Below are positions 22,439-31,320 of a stretch of 37,562 nt of DNA, in pieces. Below the pieces are notes generated by a model that worked only from the letters and a program-made list of their open reading frames with translations, made no database searches and was not told the DNA's origin. Both the position numbers and the translations under genes were made by a program. Source of the stretch: Bacteroidota bacterium (GTDB taxonomy: Bacteria; Bacteroidota; Bacteroidia; Flavobacteriales_D; Crocinitomicaceae); NCBI GenBank assembly GCA_006226425.1, contig SBGX01000022.1, forward strand, positions 1 to 37,562, in the 5' to 3' direction. Positions within the stretch are counted from its first letter, which is position 1, and each line of letters begins with the position of its first letter.

Positions 22439-23578
22439 CTACTTTTTGGTTTCGTTAATCAACTGCTCAATTTTTAGGTTTTGTTCTTGTAATTTCTTTT
22501 CCAATTCAATTTGATACAATGTCAATTCCTCGATTTTCTCCATCAAAATCTTAGTCATTTCACTAACCTGAATCCCATCCTCTGACACTTCAGAAGCACT
22601 AGGCACTCCTGGAAGGTGTTTATTCGACTTAATGAATTCCTCCACTTCCCCAAGAGTCCGTAACTTATAATTCTCATCAAAGACATAGTCACACCAGGAT
22701 TTTTGCTCAACAATAATTTCACGAGCTCCGATTTTTCCTTCAACGGTCAATCGATACTTAGCCTTTTCCGTTCCAATTCCAATATTTCCAGCCGTTTCAC
22801 TAGAAGAGGAGATAAAAAGGTCATAGTTACTACTTGGTCTGTTTTGTGTTGTCGATCCAGGTCTAAAAAAAGTAAGACCGCGAACCGTACTTCCACAATC
22901 TGATTGACGATCTACTAATCTCATCGCAATGTCACCATTAATATTGCTTGAAACTCCGCCCTCATCAGATCGGAAACCAATGGAGCTATTCGTTCCACTG
23001 ATCAATAGATGTCCTTTAAGAAAATTATTATAATATGAACCTCTTTTCCCGTAAACAGGGTCGTAGGGAGATGTCCCCACATATATGTATTGGCTTTTTG
23101 CCGGACCAATGACGTCTAACTTGAATTGAGGATCATCGGTATTGATCCCTACATTGACATCCGGACAATCAACGTATAATTTGTTTACACCCGCTTTCCA
23201 GGTCGCATGATTGTTCGCATTTGTCAAGCATTTTGGCCCTTGTGGAAGTTTGTCACCATCTAAAATTAACCCTGGCAAACGAAACAGTTTTCCATCCGAG
23301 TCAATCATAACGTTCGATAGTTGTCCCTTCCCGTTCGCATTTTCAAGTCCTGTCAATCGAACTGCACCCGAACTTGTGAAGTCATTTAAAATCAAGGTAG
23401 AACCATTCACTTGAATATTTGAGTCAATGAACAAATTCCCCCGAATGTCTAGAGTGTATTTTGGCGAAGTCGTACCAATTCCAACCTTTCCTGTCGGTTC
23501 AATCAAATTTTGCTGTCCAAAAAATGAACTTCCACTAAATACGGAAATCATCAAAAAACCAATTTTACTTGTTTTCAT
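22439..23578 (-). CDS. Tail-fibre/collagen-like surface protein with C-terminal coiled coil
   Basis: The protein has 379 residues. A signal peptide (MKTSKIGFLMISVFSGSSFFGQ) is followed by VGIGTTSPKYTLDIRGN, the hallmark repeat of Bacteroidota tail-fibre-like proteins, which recurs as NVGINTDDPQFKLDV and NIGIGTEKAKYRLTV. The end has the conserved trimerisation-type segment (SWCDYVFDENYKLRTLGEVEEFI, KHLPGVPSASEVSEDGIQVSEM) and a coiled coil (EELTLYQIELEKKLQEQNLK). The known structure is a trimeric fibre with an intramolecular-chaperone-like tail. It is first in the operon with the GH16 and outer-membrane genes, so these may build a surface complex around the glucanase (inference). ATG 23578 is the natural start. 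Confidence 0.8.
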   Translation of the reverse strand: MKTSKIGFLMISVFSGSSFFGQQNLIEPTGKVGIGTTSPKYTLDIRGNLFIDSNIQVNGSTLILNDFTSSGAVRLTGLENANGKGQLSNVMIDSDGKLFRLPGLILDGDKLPQGPKCLTNANNHATWKAGVNKLYVDCPDVNVGINTDDPQFKLDVIGPAKSQYIYVGTSPYDPVYGKRGSYYNNFLKGHLLISGTNSSIGFRSDEGGVSSNINGDIAMRLVDRQSDCGSTVRGLTFFRPGSTTQNRPSSNYDLFISSSSETAGNIGIGTEKAKYRLTVEGKIGAREIIVEQKSWCDYVFDENYKLRTLGEVEEFIKSNKHLPGVPSASEVSEDGIQVSEMTKILMEKIEELTLYQIELEKKLQEQNLKIEQLINETKK

Positions 23579-23790
23579 ATTCCTGAATTAAAATGATAAA
23601 TATCCGGGGCTAATAGTATTATTATTCCGCAGAGTTTTAGGTTATTACTGATACAATGATATTTATTTTTTTTGATTTTAGTCCCCCCTAAATTGGGAGG
23701 GGGTATGGTTGCCTTTTGGGGATACAGATGATTTATATAGCTGAAATTCAATACTTTAAGTCATCAAAATAATTGCAAAAAAATACGGTT

Positions 23791-24387
23791 TCATAAGAAA
23801 ATTCTTATCCAGCCTTTTCTATAAGCATATATGGCGAGACCAACAGATTTTCTCACGCCTAGCTTTTGTATCAGTCTCTTTCTATAATCTGAAACAGTAT
23901 GTAATGAAATATTCTTTATGCCGGCTATCTCCAAATTGGTTTTGCCTTGAGCTATTAATATTAGAATCTCTTTTTCTTTGTCGGTTATCGTTTCATTGTC
24001 GATAGCTCTTGTCTCTACTCCTTCTTGCCTTGAATGCTCAATTTCCATATATGGAATATCGAGCAATTCAGTAATCGTATCCAATAATTTTTGGATAGAA
24101 CAATCCATCCCCAATAATAATCTTTCACTTTCTCCATTTGTAGACATCTTTGAAACAATTAAGCCTTTGCTTTGAAAGCCCACATGCCCCATGTAGCTAG
24201 CCTCCGTGTATTCAATTTTCAAGTCGAATAAACCTTTCGTTTTACTAAGATGATCCTCAGCCATCGTTTTTGAATCAATTACTTCGAATTGACAATAGTC
24301 GATCAACTGTTTCTTTAGCATAGCTTCTAGTCCGCTTCTGAAAAGGCCAGGTTCTGCAATTATAAGGATATGATATTTTGTTTTCAT
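23791..24387 (-). CDS. LuxR/NarL-type transcriptional regulator with degenerate receiver
   Basis: The protein has 198 residues. The N-terminal 105 residues resemble a response-regulator receiver fold (YHILIIAEPGLFRSGLEAMLKKQL), but the acidic pocket and phospho-accepting Asp are not in place (FDLKIEYTEAS at the expected spot), so phosphorylation is unlikely. The C-terminal LuxR HTH is intact: ITDKEKEILILIAQGKTNLEIA, then ISLHTVSDYRKRLIQKLGV. It probably regulates a nearby operon; the closest target is the surface-fibre/GH16 operon downstream, 212 bp away. Its leader (24388-24600) is strongly self-complementary. Name and target are inferred. Confidence 0.8.
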   Translation of the reverse strand: MKTKYHILIIAEPGLFRSGLEAMLKKQLIDYCQFEVIDSKTMAEDHLSKTKGLFDLKIEYTEASYMGHVGFQSKGLIVSKMSTNGESERLLLGMDCSIQKLLDTITELLDIPYMEIEHSRQEGVETRAIDNETITDKEKEILILIAQGKTNLEIAGIKNISLHTVSDYRKRLIQKLGVRKSVGLAIYAYRKGWIRIFL

Positions 24388-24448
24388 TCGATGAGTTTTA
24401 GGATTTGTTCCGCCGACACCGAACGAAGTATATGAATGAAAACAAGTA

Positions 24449-24585
24449 GGCGTGGTGTCGAGCTTTACTGTTCAACAGGCATCGCCAGACACCCCTTTAC
24501 AAATAAAATCAAGACTACCACGCCCATACGGGTGCGATGTCTATCTGTCTTTGTAAAGATTCTTAAAACTGGCGATTTTGTTGAA
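24449..24585 (-). ncRNA. Self-complementary leader upstream of the LuxR-type gene
   Basis: Long pairings lie just 5' of the LuxR-type gene on the minus strand: TTCAACA (24471-24477) plus ATCGCCAG (24481-24488) against CTGGCGAT (24569-24576) plus TGTTGAA (24579-24585), and inside them CTTTACAAA (24495-24503) against TTTGTAAAG (24550-24558). A competing pair is GGCGTGGT near 24450 with ACCACGCC near 24520. The mutually exclusive helices suggest a regulatory RNA leader or a recombination-site-like structure. The rest of 24586-24863 shows only AT-rich spacer with a TGTATGTAA tandem. Confidence 0.5.
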
Positions 24586-24863
24586 TGAGACAAATAGCTA
24601 CGCTACTCTTCAATATGTAAGTACTTTCTTTTTCTTCTTATGAATAGTTGAGTTTTGTTCAAACTTAGGAAATAAATGAGGATTGGGCAAGGGGCTCTTT
24701 TCAGCTCTAGTCAAAATCTGATTTTGAAATCACAATTTGAGTTTGGTAATTAAGCTAGCAAGAAGATAAAGTATCAGAAATAAAAAGTGTATGTAAAACT
24801 GTATGTAATTCAGGTTTTAACAAATTAGATCATTGAAAATAAATATACTAAATTTTACTATTG

Positions 24864-24936
24864 TGATCCCACCAGGACTCGAACCTGGATCTGATGCTTA
24901 GGAGGCGTCTATTCTATCCTGTTGAACTATGGGATC
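24864..24936 (-). tRNA. tRNA-Arg, anticodon CCT
   Basis: The minus strand folds as a 73-nt cloverleaf. The acceptor stem is GATCCCA with TGGGATC (7 perfect pairs), and the D arm is GTTC...GAAT. The anticodon loop is CTCCTAA (anticodon CCT, reading AGG), with a stem that has one C-A mismatch; the T arm is CCAGG-TTCGAGT-CCTGG. No CCA is encoded. It sits at the border between the accessory region and the polysaccharide operon, a common insertion site, although no second copy of its 3' end is present in the window. Confidence 0.9.
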
Positions 24937-24997
24937 GCTGTGGCAAAAATAAGGATTTTCGTTTGATCAACTTGAGCGTGATACTTCCTGAAAAAGC

Positions 24998-25903
24998 CTA
25001 TGATTTCAGTAGTAATCGCAGTTTGTTGATTGCAAATAAAGGTAGGAACAAAGTAGAGCCGATTACGAGTAATGATGCGAATGCAATTTTGTTGTTCGGG
25101 TACAGGCGAATTTTCTTTCCCCGGAACAAGCGATCCAGACACATAAAGCTGGCCCGCAAGAGCGCAAAGAATCGAACTTTCATTTGGGCTTTCGGATGAA
25201 AGAATACCTTTTGTAAGACCGGAATATAATGCTTCTGCATGCCCTCCAGGTCTGAGCTGAGGCCGATTGAACTTGTACGAATGACGGCATGGCCATTGGC
25301 TGTGTCCAGGAAGTGGAAATGACCGTTTTCAAGAGCCAGGCGAATCCAAAGATCCCAATCTTCGATTGCTTTCAACGAGGGGTCAAAAACCGGATTTATG
25401 TAAACAGATCGTCGGGCGAGTGGGGCATTGATCCGAATGTAATTGCCATGAACCAGGATGGAGCTCATGATCTTTCCATCCATTGATTTTCGGTATTCGT
25501 TTGGGGTCAGGCCATGTTTTCGATGCATTTCTGCTTTCGAAGATACCTCAATGAAATCTGAAATAACTATTTGGACGTCTGTATGTGCTTCCAGGTATTC
25601 TACTTGCGAACGGAGTTTTTCAGGCTGAATCATATCGTCTCCATCCAGGAACTGGACGTAATTTCCCTGAATATGTTGGAAGGCCGTATTTCTCGCAGCT
25701 GAAACTCCGGCATTCTCCTGGTAGAAGTATTTGAAACGCTTGTCTCGCTTGCAGTATTCGAGGGCAATTTGTCCGGTGTGATCAGTGGAACCGTCATCGA
25801 TCATAAGACATTCCCAATGCTGATAACTCTGTTCCAGGATGGAATCGAGTGTGTCGGCCAGGTAGGCTTCCTGGTTGTAGCATGGAACAATAATACTGAC
25901 CAT
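24998..25903 (-). CDS. Glycosyltransferase family 2
   Basis: The protein has 301 residues. The N-terminal GT-A fold has MVSIIVPCYNQEAYLADTL, DDGSTDHTG (nucleotide-sugar binding), NAGVSAARN and the metal-binding DGDD in FLDGDDMI. The C-terminal 90 residues contain two hydrophobic segments (FASLLVIGSTLFLPLF), suggesting membrane association. Its ATG overlaps the stop of the preceding gene by one base, so it is the last gene of the polysaccharide operon, which ends before the tRNA. The role is transfer of a sugar to a growing surface glycan; donor and acceptor cannot be read from the sequence. Confidence 0.9.
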   Translation of the reverse strand: MVSIIVPCYNQEAYLADTLDSILEQSYQHWECLMIDDGSTDHTGQIALEYCKRDKRFKYFYQENAGVSAARNTAFQHIQGNYVQFLDGDDMIQPEKLRSQVEYLEAHTDVQIVISDFIEVSSKAEMHRKHGLTPNEYRKSMDGKIMSSILVHGNYIRINAPLARRSVYINPVFDPSLKAIEDWDLWIRLALENGHFHFLDTANGHAVIRTSSIGLSSDLEGMQKHYIPVLQKVFFHPKAQMKVRFFALLRASFMCLDRLFRGKKIRLYPNNKIAFASLLVIGSTLFLPLFAINKLRLLLKS

Positions 25904-26616
25904 CAGTTGCGCAATTTAGTGTAAAGTCTGAAAAGAAAAAGCTGAAACTTTGGAAAGTAGTTATCCTGAACCTGCTTCCGTTCACGAATTAGTTGTTCCC
26001 GGTGTTCCTCCTGTGAACTGACGCCACTCATATCAAAGCAAGAAACCTCGATTGGGATGTGCTTGCTGGAGATGTGATGCCTGAAGTAGAGTCGGCAATA
26101 AAATTCATAATCGGCTACGATGCGGTAATTGGTGTCGTAATTTCCAAATTGTTCAAAAAGTGATTTCCGAAAGAAACTGACCGGATGCCAGATCGTGTCC
26201 TTGTAAAGGACTTTCGCATCTAGTTTCGGATGCATTTTTAAGTGCTTCGTCTGACCTGTTGCATCTGTGCTTTGCATGTCTCCGTATACTAGATCGTGGC
26301 TGCCAAGTTGCGATACGACTTGAGTCAGTGTGTTACTAGAGACAAGATAATCTCCGGCATTGAGGAAGAGCAAATAATCTCCGGTCGCCATTTTTATCCC
26401 TTTGTTTTGGGCATCATAAATGCCCTGATCGGGCTCAGAAATCCAGTGGGTTCGATCCGTTTTCAGATTTTCAATCGTTTGCAAACTTCCGTCGGTAGAG
26501 ACGCCATCAATGATCAGATGTTCTAGGTCCGGATAGTCCTGTTGATTGACGGAGTGCATGGTTTTTTCCAATCCCCGGTTATCGTTCAGATTGATCGTTA
26601 TGATGGAAATCCTCAT
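25903..26616 (-). CDS. Glycosyltransferase family 2 (WcaE/WcaA-like)
   Basis: A protein of 237 residues with a GT-A fold: MRISIITINLNDNRGLEKT, LIIDGVSTDGS in place of the usual DGSTDG, EPDQGIYDAQNKG, and the metal-binding LNAGD. The EPDQGIYDAMNKG-like box is typical of the colanic-acid-type GT2 group. The ATG overlaps the stop of the GT4 gene upstream (ATGA, 26613-26616) and its stop overlaps the ATG of the next gene. It therefore sits tightly within the polysaccharide operon. Probably cytoplasmic, adding a sugar to the lipid-linked glycan. Confidence 0.9.
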   Translation of the reverse strand: MRISIITINLNDNRGLEKTMHSVNQQDYPDLEHLIIDGVSTDGSLQTIENLKTDRTHWISEPDQGIYDAQNKGIKMATGDYLLFLNAGDYLVSSNTLTQVVSQLGSHDLVYGDMQSTDATGQTKHLKMHPKLDAKVLYKDTIWHPVSFFRKSLFEQFGNYDTNYRIVADYEFYCRLYFRHHISSKHIPIEVSCFDMSGVSSQEEHREQLIRERKQVQDNYFPKFQLFLFRLYTKLRN

Positions 26617-27890
26617 CTTTCGTAAAAATTCAAAAGTTTTTGGATGTTTTCAGCATGGTCGAATAGCTGTCTCGCCTCCTGAGAGATAAGCGCTCTGTCA
26701 AATTCCGAAAGCGAGTGAAACACTTCTAGCACAGAGTCTTTAAGTGAGTAAAAGTTTTCCGCTTCGGCCAGACGTCCGTTTTTTGGATGAATGATCTCCG
26801 GAATTCCTCCAACGGCGAAGGATACTACCGGGGTTCCGCAGGCAAGTGATTCACAAATGGTATTTGGAAAATTCTCCGCTTTGGACGGGAGTAAAAATAA
26901 ATCACAGGCATTGTATATCTGTGCCATTTTTTGCTTGTCTAATATGTACCCAAGCTGTCTGAGTTGTTCATATTGGTGAAGTTCTGATGTCTCATATCCA
27001 ACAGAGCAAAATCGATACTTCGAAAACGCCGGGTCCTCCATTAAACGGATGATGTGATCAATTCCTTTTCTCGGATTTCCAACGTGATGTGCTACGAATA
27101 GTATGATGCGTTGATCTCTTTCAAAACCTAATTCCTGTCGGCATGCCTCTTGATCAAGAAGTTTGAAATTTGTTAAGTCTACTGGATTGGGAATGACGAT
27201 CCCTTCAAAGGAGCGGAACAAGGCACTTTGCTGTGCTTTTTCGAGTAGCCACCTGGATGGTGAAATGATTTTAATGCCCCCAGAATGGGATTCAAATGCA
27301 TTTTTTTTTCGTTGCCACATTTCATGTGCCATGTTTGGTTCGACCGTACCTGTTAATTGAGGACAATCTCTGCATTCTTTTTCATATCCCTGACAATCAT
27401 CGGCGTGGTGACAGCCTCCCGTAAAAGGATTCATGTCGTGTAGGGTCCAATAGACCTTTTTGTCCAGATTGGGGAAAAATTCCCTGGGATCCAGAAATCC
27501 GTCACTGACCCAATGAAGATGAATGATGTCGGCCTTTTTGACCAAAGGATGGTTCCTCAATTTTTTTGCCGATAGAGGAAAACTGAAGTGTTCGTATCCT
27601 GATGGCCTTCCCTTTAGGTACTTTTCCTGATCCAGCTGGAAAGCCTCTTTTTTGGGGAAAAGTCGTTTCCTGACTTTTTGGAAGAAACGGTAAAGGATGG
27701 ACAGGCCGGGAATTTTCAGGTGATCTACATCGGAATATAGGTAGGTGTTTTTTTCCGGTTTTCCATAACGGTAGAGCGTCAGAAAAGAAGAGTTTACACC
27801 ATGCTTCCTTAGTTCTTGATGAAGATGATATGCCGCGATTCCTGCGCCGCCTCTGTCACTGGAACTAATATGTACGACTTTGTGGGACAT
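26613..27890 (-). CDS. Glycosyltransferase family 4
   Basis: The protein has 425 residues from ATG 27890; a TTG one codon earlier also exists in frame but is less likely. The GT-B fold begins HKVVHISSSDRGGAGIAAYHL and has DIIHLHWVSDGF in the first domain. The C-terminal domain has FVAHHVGNPRKGIDHII and the E-x7-E retaining GT4 motif at ENFPNTICESLACGTPVVSF. A Cys-rich patch (CHHADDCQGYEKECRDCPQ) in the middle may bind metal or form a loop, as in several WcaI/ExpE-like GT4 enzymes. It overlaps its neighbours at both ends or nearly so, within the polysaccharide operon. Confidence 0.9.
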   Translation of the reverse strand: MSHKVVHISSSDRGGAGIAAYHLHQELRKHGVNSSFLTLYRYGKPEKNTYLYSDVDHLKIPGLSILYRFFQKVRKRLFPKKEAFQLDQEKYLKGRPSGYEHFSFPLSAKKLRNHPLVKKADIIHLHWVSDGFLDPREFFPNLDKKVYWTLHDMNPFTGGCHHADDCQGYEKECRDCPQLTGTVEPNMAHEMWQRKKNAFESHSGGIKIISPSRWLLEKAQQSALFRSFEGIVIPNPVDLTNFKLLDQEACRQELGFERDQRIILFVAHHVGNPRKGIDHIIRLMEDPAFSKYRFCSVGYETSELHQYEQLRQLGYILDKQKMAQIYNACDLFLLPSKAENFPNTICESLACGTPVVSFAVGGIPEIIHPKNGRLAEAENFYSLKDSVLEVFHSLSEFDRALISQEARQLFDHAENIQKLLNFYER

Positions 27891-27893
27891 CAA

Positions 27894-28871
27894 TTAAACG
27901 TAAAATGCCTCTAGTTCATTTTTAAATTGGTCAACTTCCCAGTTTCTGACCAAAAATCTCGGATAAGCCAGAGCATTTGATTTTCTGTTCACAATGTAGG
28001 GATAATTTGCCGCAACTAATTCGAATCCCAAATCCTTACAGATTGAAATGGAATCGTCGTTATAATCTTGTTTGGTACCGAAAGGATATGAAAAATGGAT
28101 CATCTGAGTTCCGAGTAGTTCTTCCAGAAATTCTTTCGAAGATTTTATTTCCAGCATTTGCGCCTCTTTGCTCAGTGCCGCCAAAGAAGGATGCCCGACG
28201 GTGTGAGCGCCGATACAGGCCGCCGGAGATTGAGCCATTTTTTTGAGTTCTTCGGTAGACATGGACCGATGCGTTTTCCTGTTTTCAAGCTGATTAAGAA
28301 GTAAGGCAAATTCCTGGATTCGCTCATCTCGGCTGTTACTATCCATTTTGCGAAGCAGGGGGAGCAATTCATCATAAACATCTTTCCGATTTCCTTCGGA
28401 TAATGTAAATTGCTTTTCTCCCAGGGTGATGTTGATGGCCCGATCAGGAAGTGGATCGAGGAGAAAAATGCGTTCCATGCGATCCCACCAGAATTCTCTT
28501 TCACTTCCAATGTTTCCGGTACAAACATAGAAAAGGGCTGTTAGCCCGTGTTTCTCCAAAATGGGAATGGCTTCCAGATAGTTGTCCGCATACCCGTCAT
28601 CGAAGGTGAGGAGTATCGAATGTCGCGGAATACGCTTACCCGATTTTAACAATTCCAGCAACTCATTTGGATGAAGGATTCGGTAGTTTTTTTTTAGATA
28701 AGCCAGTTGAAGATCAAAATTGGAAGGTGATACGGATAGTAATTGTGGATCAGAATCGAGGTCCGTTACCCGATGATAAAGAAGGGCAGCGCAACTTCCA
28801 TAGAATAATTGATGGTACCGTTTGACCATCTTCAAATAAATTCTTTTGATTATTCGTTTAAAGCCGTTCAT
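27894..28871 (-). CDS. Polysaccharide deacetylase (NodB/CE4 family)
   Basis: The protein has 325 residues from ATG 28871, inside the end of the FkbM gene (14-bp overlap); starts at 28880 or 28889 are also in frame. Catalytic motif 1 is LLTFDDGYADNY (Asp-Asp), and motif 2 is GAHTVGHPSLAAL (HxxxH, metal ligands). A FSYPFG motif 3 follows. Known reaction: metal-dependent removal of N- or O-acetyl groups from sugars. It is likely to modify the glycan or a lipid-linked precursor made by the surrounding transferases. The hydrophobic basic N-terminus (KRIIKRIYLKMVKRYHQLFYG) suggests membrane contact but no clear signal peptide is visible. Confidence 0.88.
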   Translation of the reverse strand: MNGFKRIIKRIYLKMVKRYHQLFYGSCAALLYHRVTDLDSDPQLLSVSPSNFDLQLAYLKKNYRILHPNELLELLKSGKRIPRHSILLTFDDGYADNYLEAIPILEKHGLTALFYVCTGNIGSEREFWWDRMERIFLLDPLPDRAINITLGEKQFTLSEGNRKDVYDELLPLLRKMDSNSRDERIQEFALLLNQLENRKTHRSMSTEELKKMAQSPAACIGAHTVGHPSLAALSKEAQMLEIKSSKEFLEELLGTQMIHFSYPFGTKQDYNDDSISICKDLGFELVAANYPYIVNRKSNALAYPRFLVRNWEVDQFKNELEAFYV

Positions 28872-29652
28872 TGATTGCATAAATGTCAAGTTGAACGTCC
28901 ATCGGGTGTCCGCTTAACTCATGTTCCCCGAAAGGTTTGGACACAGATTTGCCAATCGACTCAATTTGATAGCGAAATCCATTTTCACTTAACACATTCA
29001 GAAGACAATCGAGCTCTTGTTTTTGTCCTTTCCAGGAATGATATTCAACGAATAGGAAACGAACTTTGTGCAGTTCTGTTCTGCAATCGTCCAATACCTG
29101 GACTTCGGCTCCTTCAATATCCATTTTTAACAGATCGATCTGCTCGTGGTTCTCGAGAACTTGTTTAAGACTGATCGACTCTAATTTTTGTCGGTTTCCA
29201 TTAAAAAAAACGGATCCTCCATCTGCACCTTCGCTCCCAAACTCTACTCCGTTTTCATCTATCCAGACGGCTTTTCGATGTAATTCGACATCAGTAATTT
29301 GATTCTTCTCAAGATTGTTTTGGAGATAGTTGAAAATAGCAGGGTCCGGTTCATAAGCTTTGATTTGAGCTTGCGGATAGATGGACTTAAAGTAAAGCAC
29401 GGAGACTCCAACGTTTGCACCACAATCTAGAATAATTGGATCTTTTCGGGAGGAGAGAAAGGAGAGTCTTTGATCGTGAAAATACTCCTTAAGTTGATAG
29501 GCGACAGACAAAAAGTCACTGACCTCCAGATCATAGTCTCGAAACTTAAATTGATGATGTTGGTATCTTGGATACCCTAGAGCACTTGAAATAAGCTTGT
29601 CCGTGTCTGACTTGGGACCAAATAAAATACGATGAATAATTTTTTTGAGCAT
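28858..29652 (-). CDS. FkbM-family methyltransferase
   Basis: The protein has 264 residues. SAM-binding motif I is LDCGANVGVSVLYFKSIYP, followed by the acidic ribose-binding EPDPAIFNYL and the motif-IV-like DLLKMDIEGAEVQVL, all standard for FkbM-like O-methyltransferases. Known role: methylation of sugar hydroxyls in glycans or natural products; here probably a glycan end group or branch. It starts 5 bp after the gene at 29658-30611 and overlaps the deacetylase gene start, so it is in the same operon. Methylated ends may cap chain length before export by the Wzm/Wzt-type transporter (inference from family knowledge). Confidence 0.9.
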   Translation of the reverse strand: MLKKIIHRILFGPKSDTDKLISSALGYPRYQHHQFKFRDYDLEVSDFLSVAYQLKEYFHDQRLSFLSSRKDPIILDCGANVGVSVLYFKSIYPQAQIKAYEPDPAIFNYLQNNLEKNQITDVELHRKAVWIDENGVEFGSEGADGGSVFFNGNRQKLESISLKQVLENHEQIDLLKMDIEGAEVQVLDDCRTELHKVRFLFVEYHSWKGQKQELDCLLNVLSENGFRYQIESIGKSVSKPFGEHELSGHPMDVQLDIYAINERL

Positions 29653-29657
29653 TTCTA

Positions 29658-30611
29658 CTATTTCAGTTTTTTGTAGATATTCTTCACGAACGCTGGGCTA
29701 AGGGACTTGAGCTTCCCTACGATTCTTTTTTGCAGACTGATTCCCTGAAGCTTTTTGATAAAGCTACACCAGGCTCTGAACGCGAACTGATTTTCCTGTA
29801 CGTTTTGTGTATTTACACGTAATTTTTGATCATAAACTTCCAAATCCCGGTTGTAGTCATCGTCTCCGGTCTCGTGTGTCGCCCCTTGCCCAAAACCGAG
29901 GTGTTTGGACAAACTGTGTTTCGGATAGAAGTTTAGGCCACCGTGCAGGACGCATGATCCTGTCCAGCGAATCGCCCAACTGTCAATTCTTCCCGCAATC
30001 TGTTGCTGAAGCATATCCTCAAAATAAGGTAATTTTCCGTCGGCATTCAATTTTTTCAAGCGTTTTTGCTCCTTCAATTTTTGAAGCAATAGTACGGAAT
30101 CACTTTCAAATAGCTTCCAGGATCTTTCGAAACATGCCCAGGCAATGCTGTCTGGATATCGTAAAAAGAAATTGTCATCTAAACTTTTTGGTGAACAGAA
30201 ATAGTTCCAGGATCCGATACTCATGACGCGTTCGTCATGTTCATATTTGTCCAGGGCCTCATTCATAAAATCTAGAAAATAGGGGGAAAGCAGTACATCA
30301 TCTTCTACCACAATGACCTTTCCGTATTTTTCGATGACGGTACTAACTCCCTGAATGACCGAAGTTGCTAAACCTAAATTGTGCTCGGCCTCTTTTATGT
30401 GTACGTTTGCGCACCATTTTTCTTCTCTGATTACCTGACGAACCTGTTCGATAGAACGAATTGTTTCACTACTGGCATTCTCTTTGGGGCCATCAGAGAA
30501 AACGTAAAGCTCGGATTCGGCTGAGAGGGCATTGGCCTTTAGACTCTTGAGCGTCTGCCGAACGTGTTCGGGACGATTATAACAGAAAAGTATAATAGGA
30601 GCTCTATTCAT
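29658..30611 (-). CDS. Glycosyltransferase, GNT-I-like family
   Basis: The protein has 317 residues from ATG 30611, overlapping the stop of the methyltransferase gene by eight bases; an earlier in-frame start at 30647 is unlikely. It starts MNRAPIILFCYNRPEHVRQTL, with VFSDGPKENAS, HNLGLATSVIQGV and the metal-binding VVEDDVLLSPYFLDF, the pattern of the GNT-I/GT13-like group. The C-terminal part (WAIRWTGSCVLHGGLNFYPK, GFGQGATHE) is characteristic of bacterial sugar transferases of this type. Likely cytoplasmic transfer of an HexNAc-type or other sugar to the glycan; donor unknown. Confidence 0.85.
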   Translation of the reverse strand: MNRAPIILFCYNRPEHVRQTLKSLKANALSAESELYVFSDGPKENASSETIRSIEQVRQVIREEKWCANVHIKEAEHNLGLATSVIQGVSTVIEKYGKVIVVEDDVLLSPYFLDFMNEALDKYEHDERVMSIGSWNYFCSPKSLDDNFFLRYPDSIAWACFERSWKLFESDSVLLLQKLKEQKRLKKLNADGKLPYFEDMLQQQIAGRIDSWAIRWTGSCVLHGGLNFYPKHSLSKHLGFGQGATHETGDDDYNRDLEVYDQKLRVNTQNVQENQFAFRAWCSFIKKLQGISLQKRIVGKLKSLSPAFVKNIYKKLK

Positions 30612-31320
30612 GCTTTTTTCTCCAAATACTGGTTTTGGTGAAGTCATTGGTATATGGACTCGGCCCGTATCGATCTAACAGACATTCGAATTTTGGAAGA
30701 TGCTCTTTTTCGAAATGATCACGATAATAACTTCGGTCTGAATTATCCAAAACAAGGAGTCCGCCAGTTTTCAATTTGTTGATGCTATGTTCCAGGCAGG
30801 AAACCCGGGCCCGTCCATCAACAAGTATAAGATCGAAAAAATGATCGGGGTATTGGTCGATTGCGCTGGCATAGGACCTGTAATGATGGCCTTTGGAATT
30901 TTCATCATTTGAACTGTAATGTTCTGGGATCGAGGCATCCGGAACATCTACCAAATTTCCTTTCTCTACCGGCACGAAGTGGCCCGTCCAATTGCTTCTT
31001 TTTTTCTCCGACATGATTTTTTGAAGGGATTCGAACCAACTCTGATCATGTTCAACCGTATAAAGTCGAATGTTCTTTTTGGTGAAGAAAAGACTGGAAC
31101 CACCGCCACCGAATTCAAAAATTTCTTGTCCGTCACGCATGAACTGGTTAATTAAATCAATGGCCTCAAAAGTGATCCATGCTTGCTCATCACGAACCGA
31201 ATTGGCTCCTGGCAACAAGAATTTTCTCCAGCGAAAAAAATGCTTGATCTGTGAGTACTTGGCGCCACGGTCTTTATATTGTCTTACTTTGTAAAGAAAG
31301 TAACGGAATGAACGATTCAT
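30604..31320 (-). CDS. Class I SAM-dependent methyltransferase
   Basis: The protein has 238 residues. After a basic N-terminus (RYFLYKVRQYKDRGAKYSQIKHFFRWRKF) comes a SAM-binding pattern IFEFGGGGSSLFFTKKN, then YTVEHDQSWFESLQ, and a motif-IV-like FDLILVDGRARVSCLEHSI. The ligand-binding loop GGGGS is unusually Gly-rich but family-like. Its ATG overlaps the stop of the Wzt-type gene (31317-31320, ATGA). It may methylate the growing polysaccharide end and so control its length with the exporter (inference from Wzt/WbdD-type systems). No kinase partner is seen. Confidence 0.85.
   Translation of the reverse strand: MNRSFRYFLYKVRQYKDRGAKYSQIKHFFRWRKFLLPGANSVRDEQAWITFEAIDLINQFMRDGQEIFEFGGGGSSLFFTKKNIRLYTVEHDQSWFESLQKIMSEKKRSNWTGHFVPVEKGNLVDVPDASIPEHYSSNDENSKGHHYRSYASAIDQYPDHFFDLILVDGRARVSCLEHSINKLKTGGLLVLDNSDRSYYRDHFEKEHLPKFECLLDRYGPSPYTNDFTKTSIWRKKHE

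Noticed and set aside
23685-23712. Intrinsic terminator (CCCCCT/AGGGGG stem)
   Set aside because: No T-run follows the stem on either strand, so it is only a hairpin.
24864-24936. tRNA-Arg as attachment site with a duplicated 3' end
   Set aside because: No second copy of the tRNA 3' end was seen in the window.
28172-28528. Separate gene inside the deacetylase gene in another frame
   Set aside because: The deacetylase frame carries all family motifs; the other frame is a shadow with no recognisable features.
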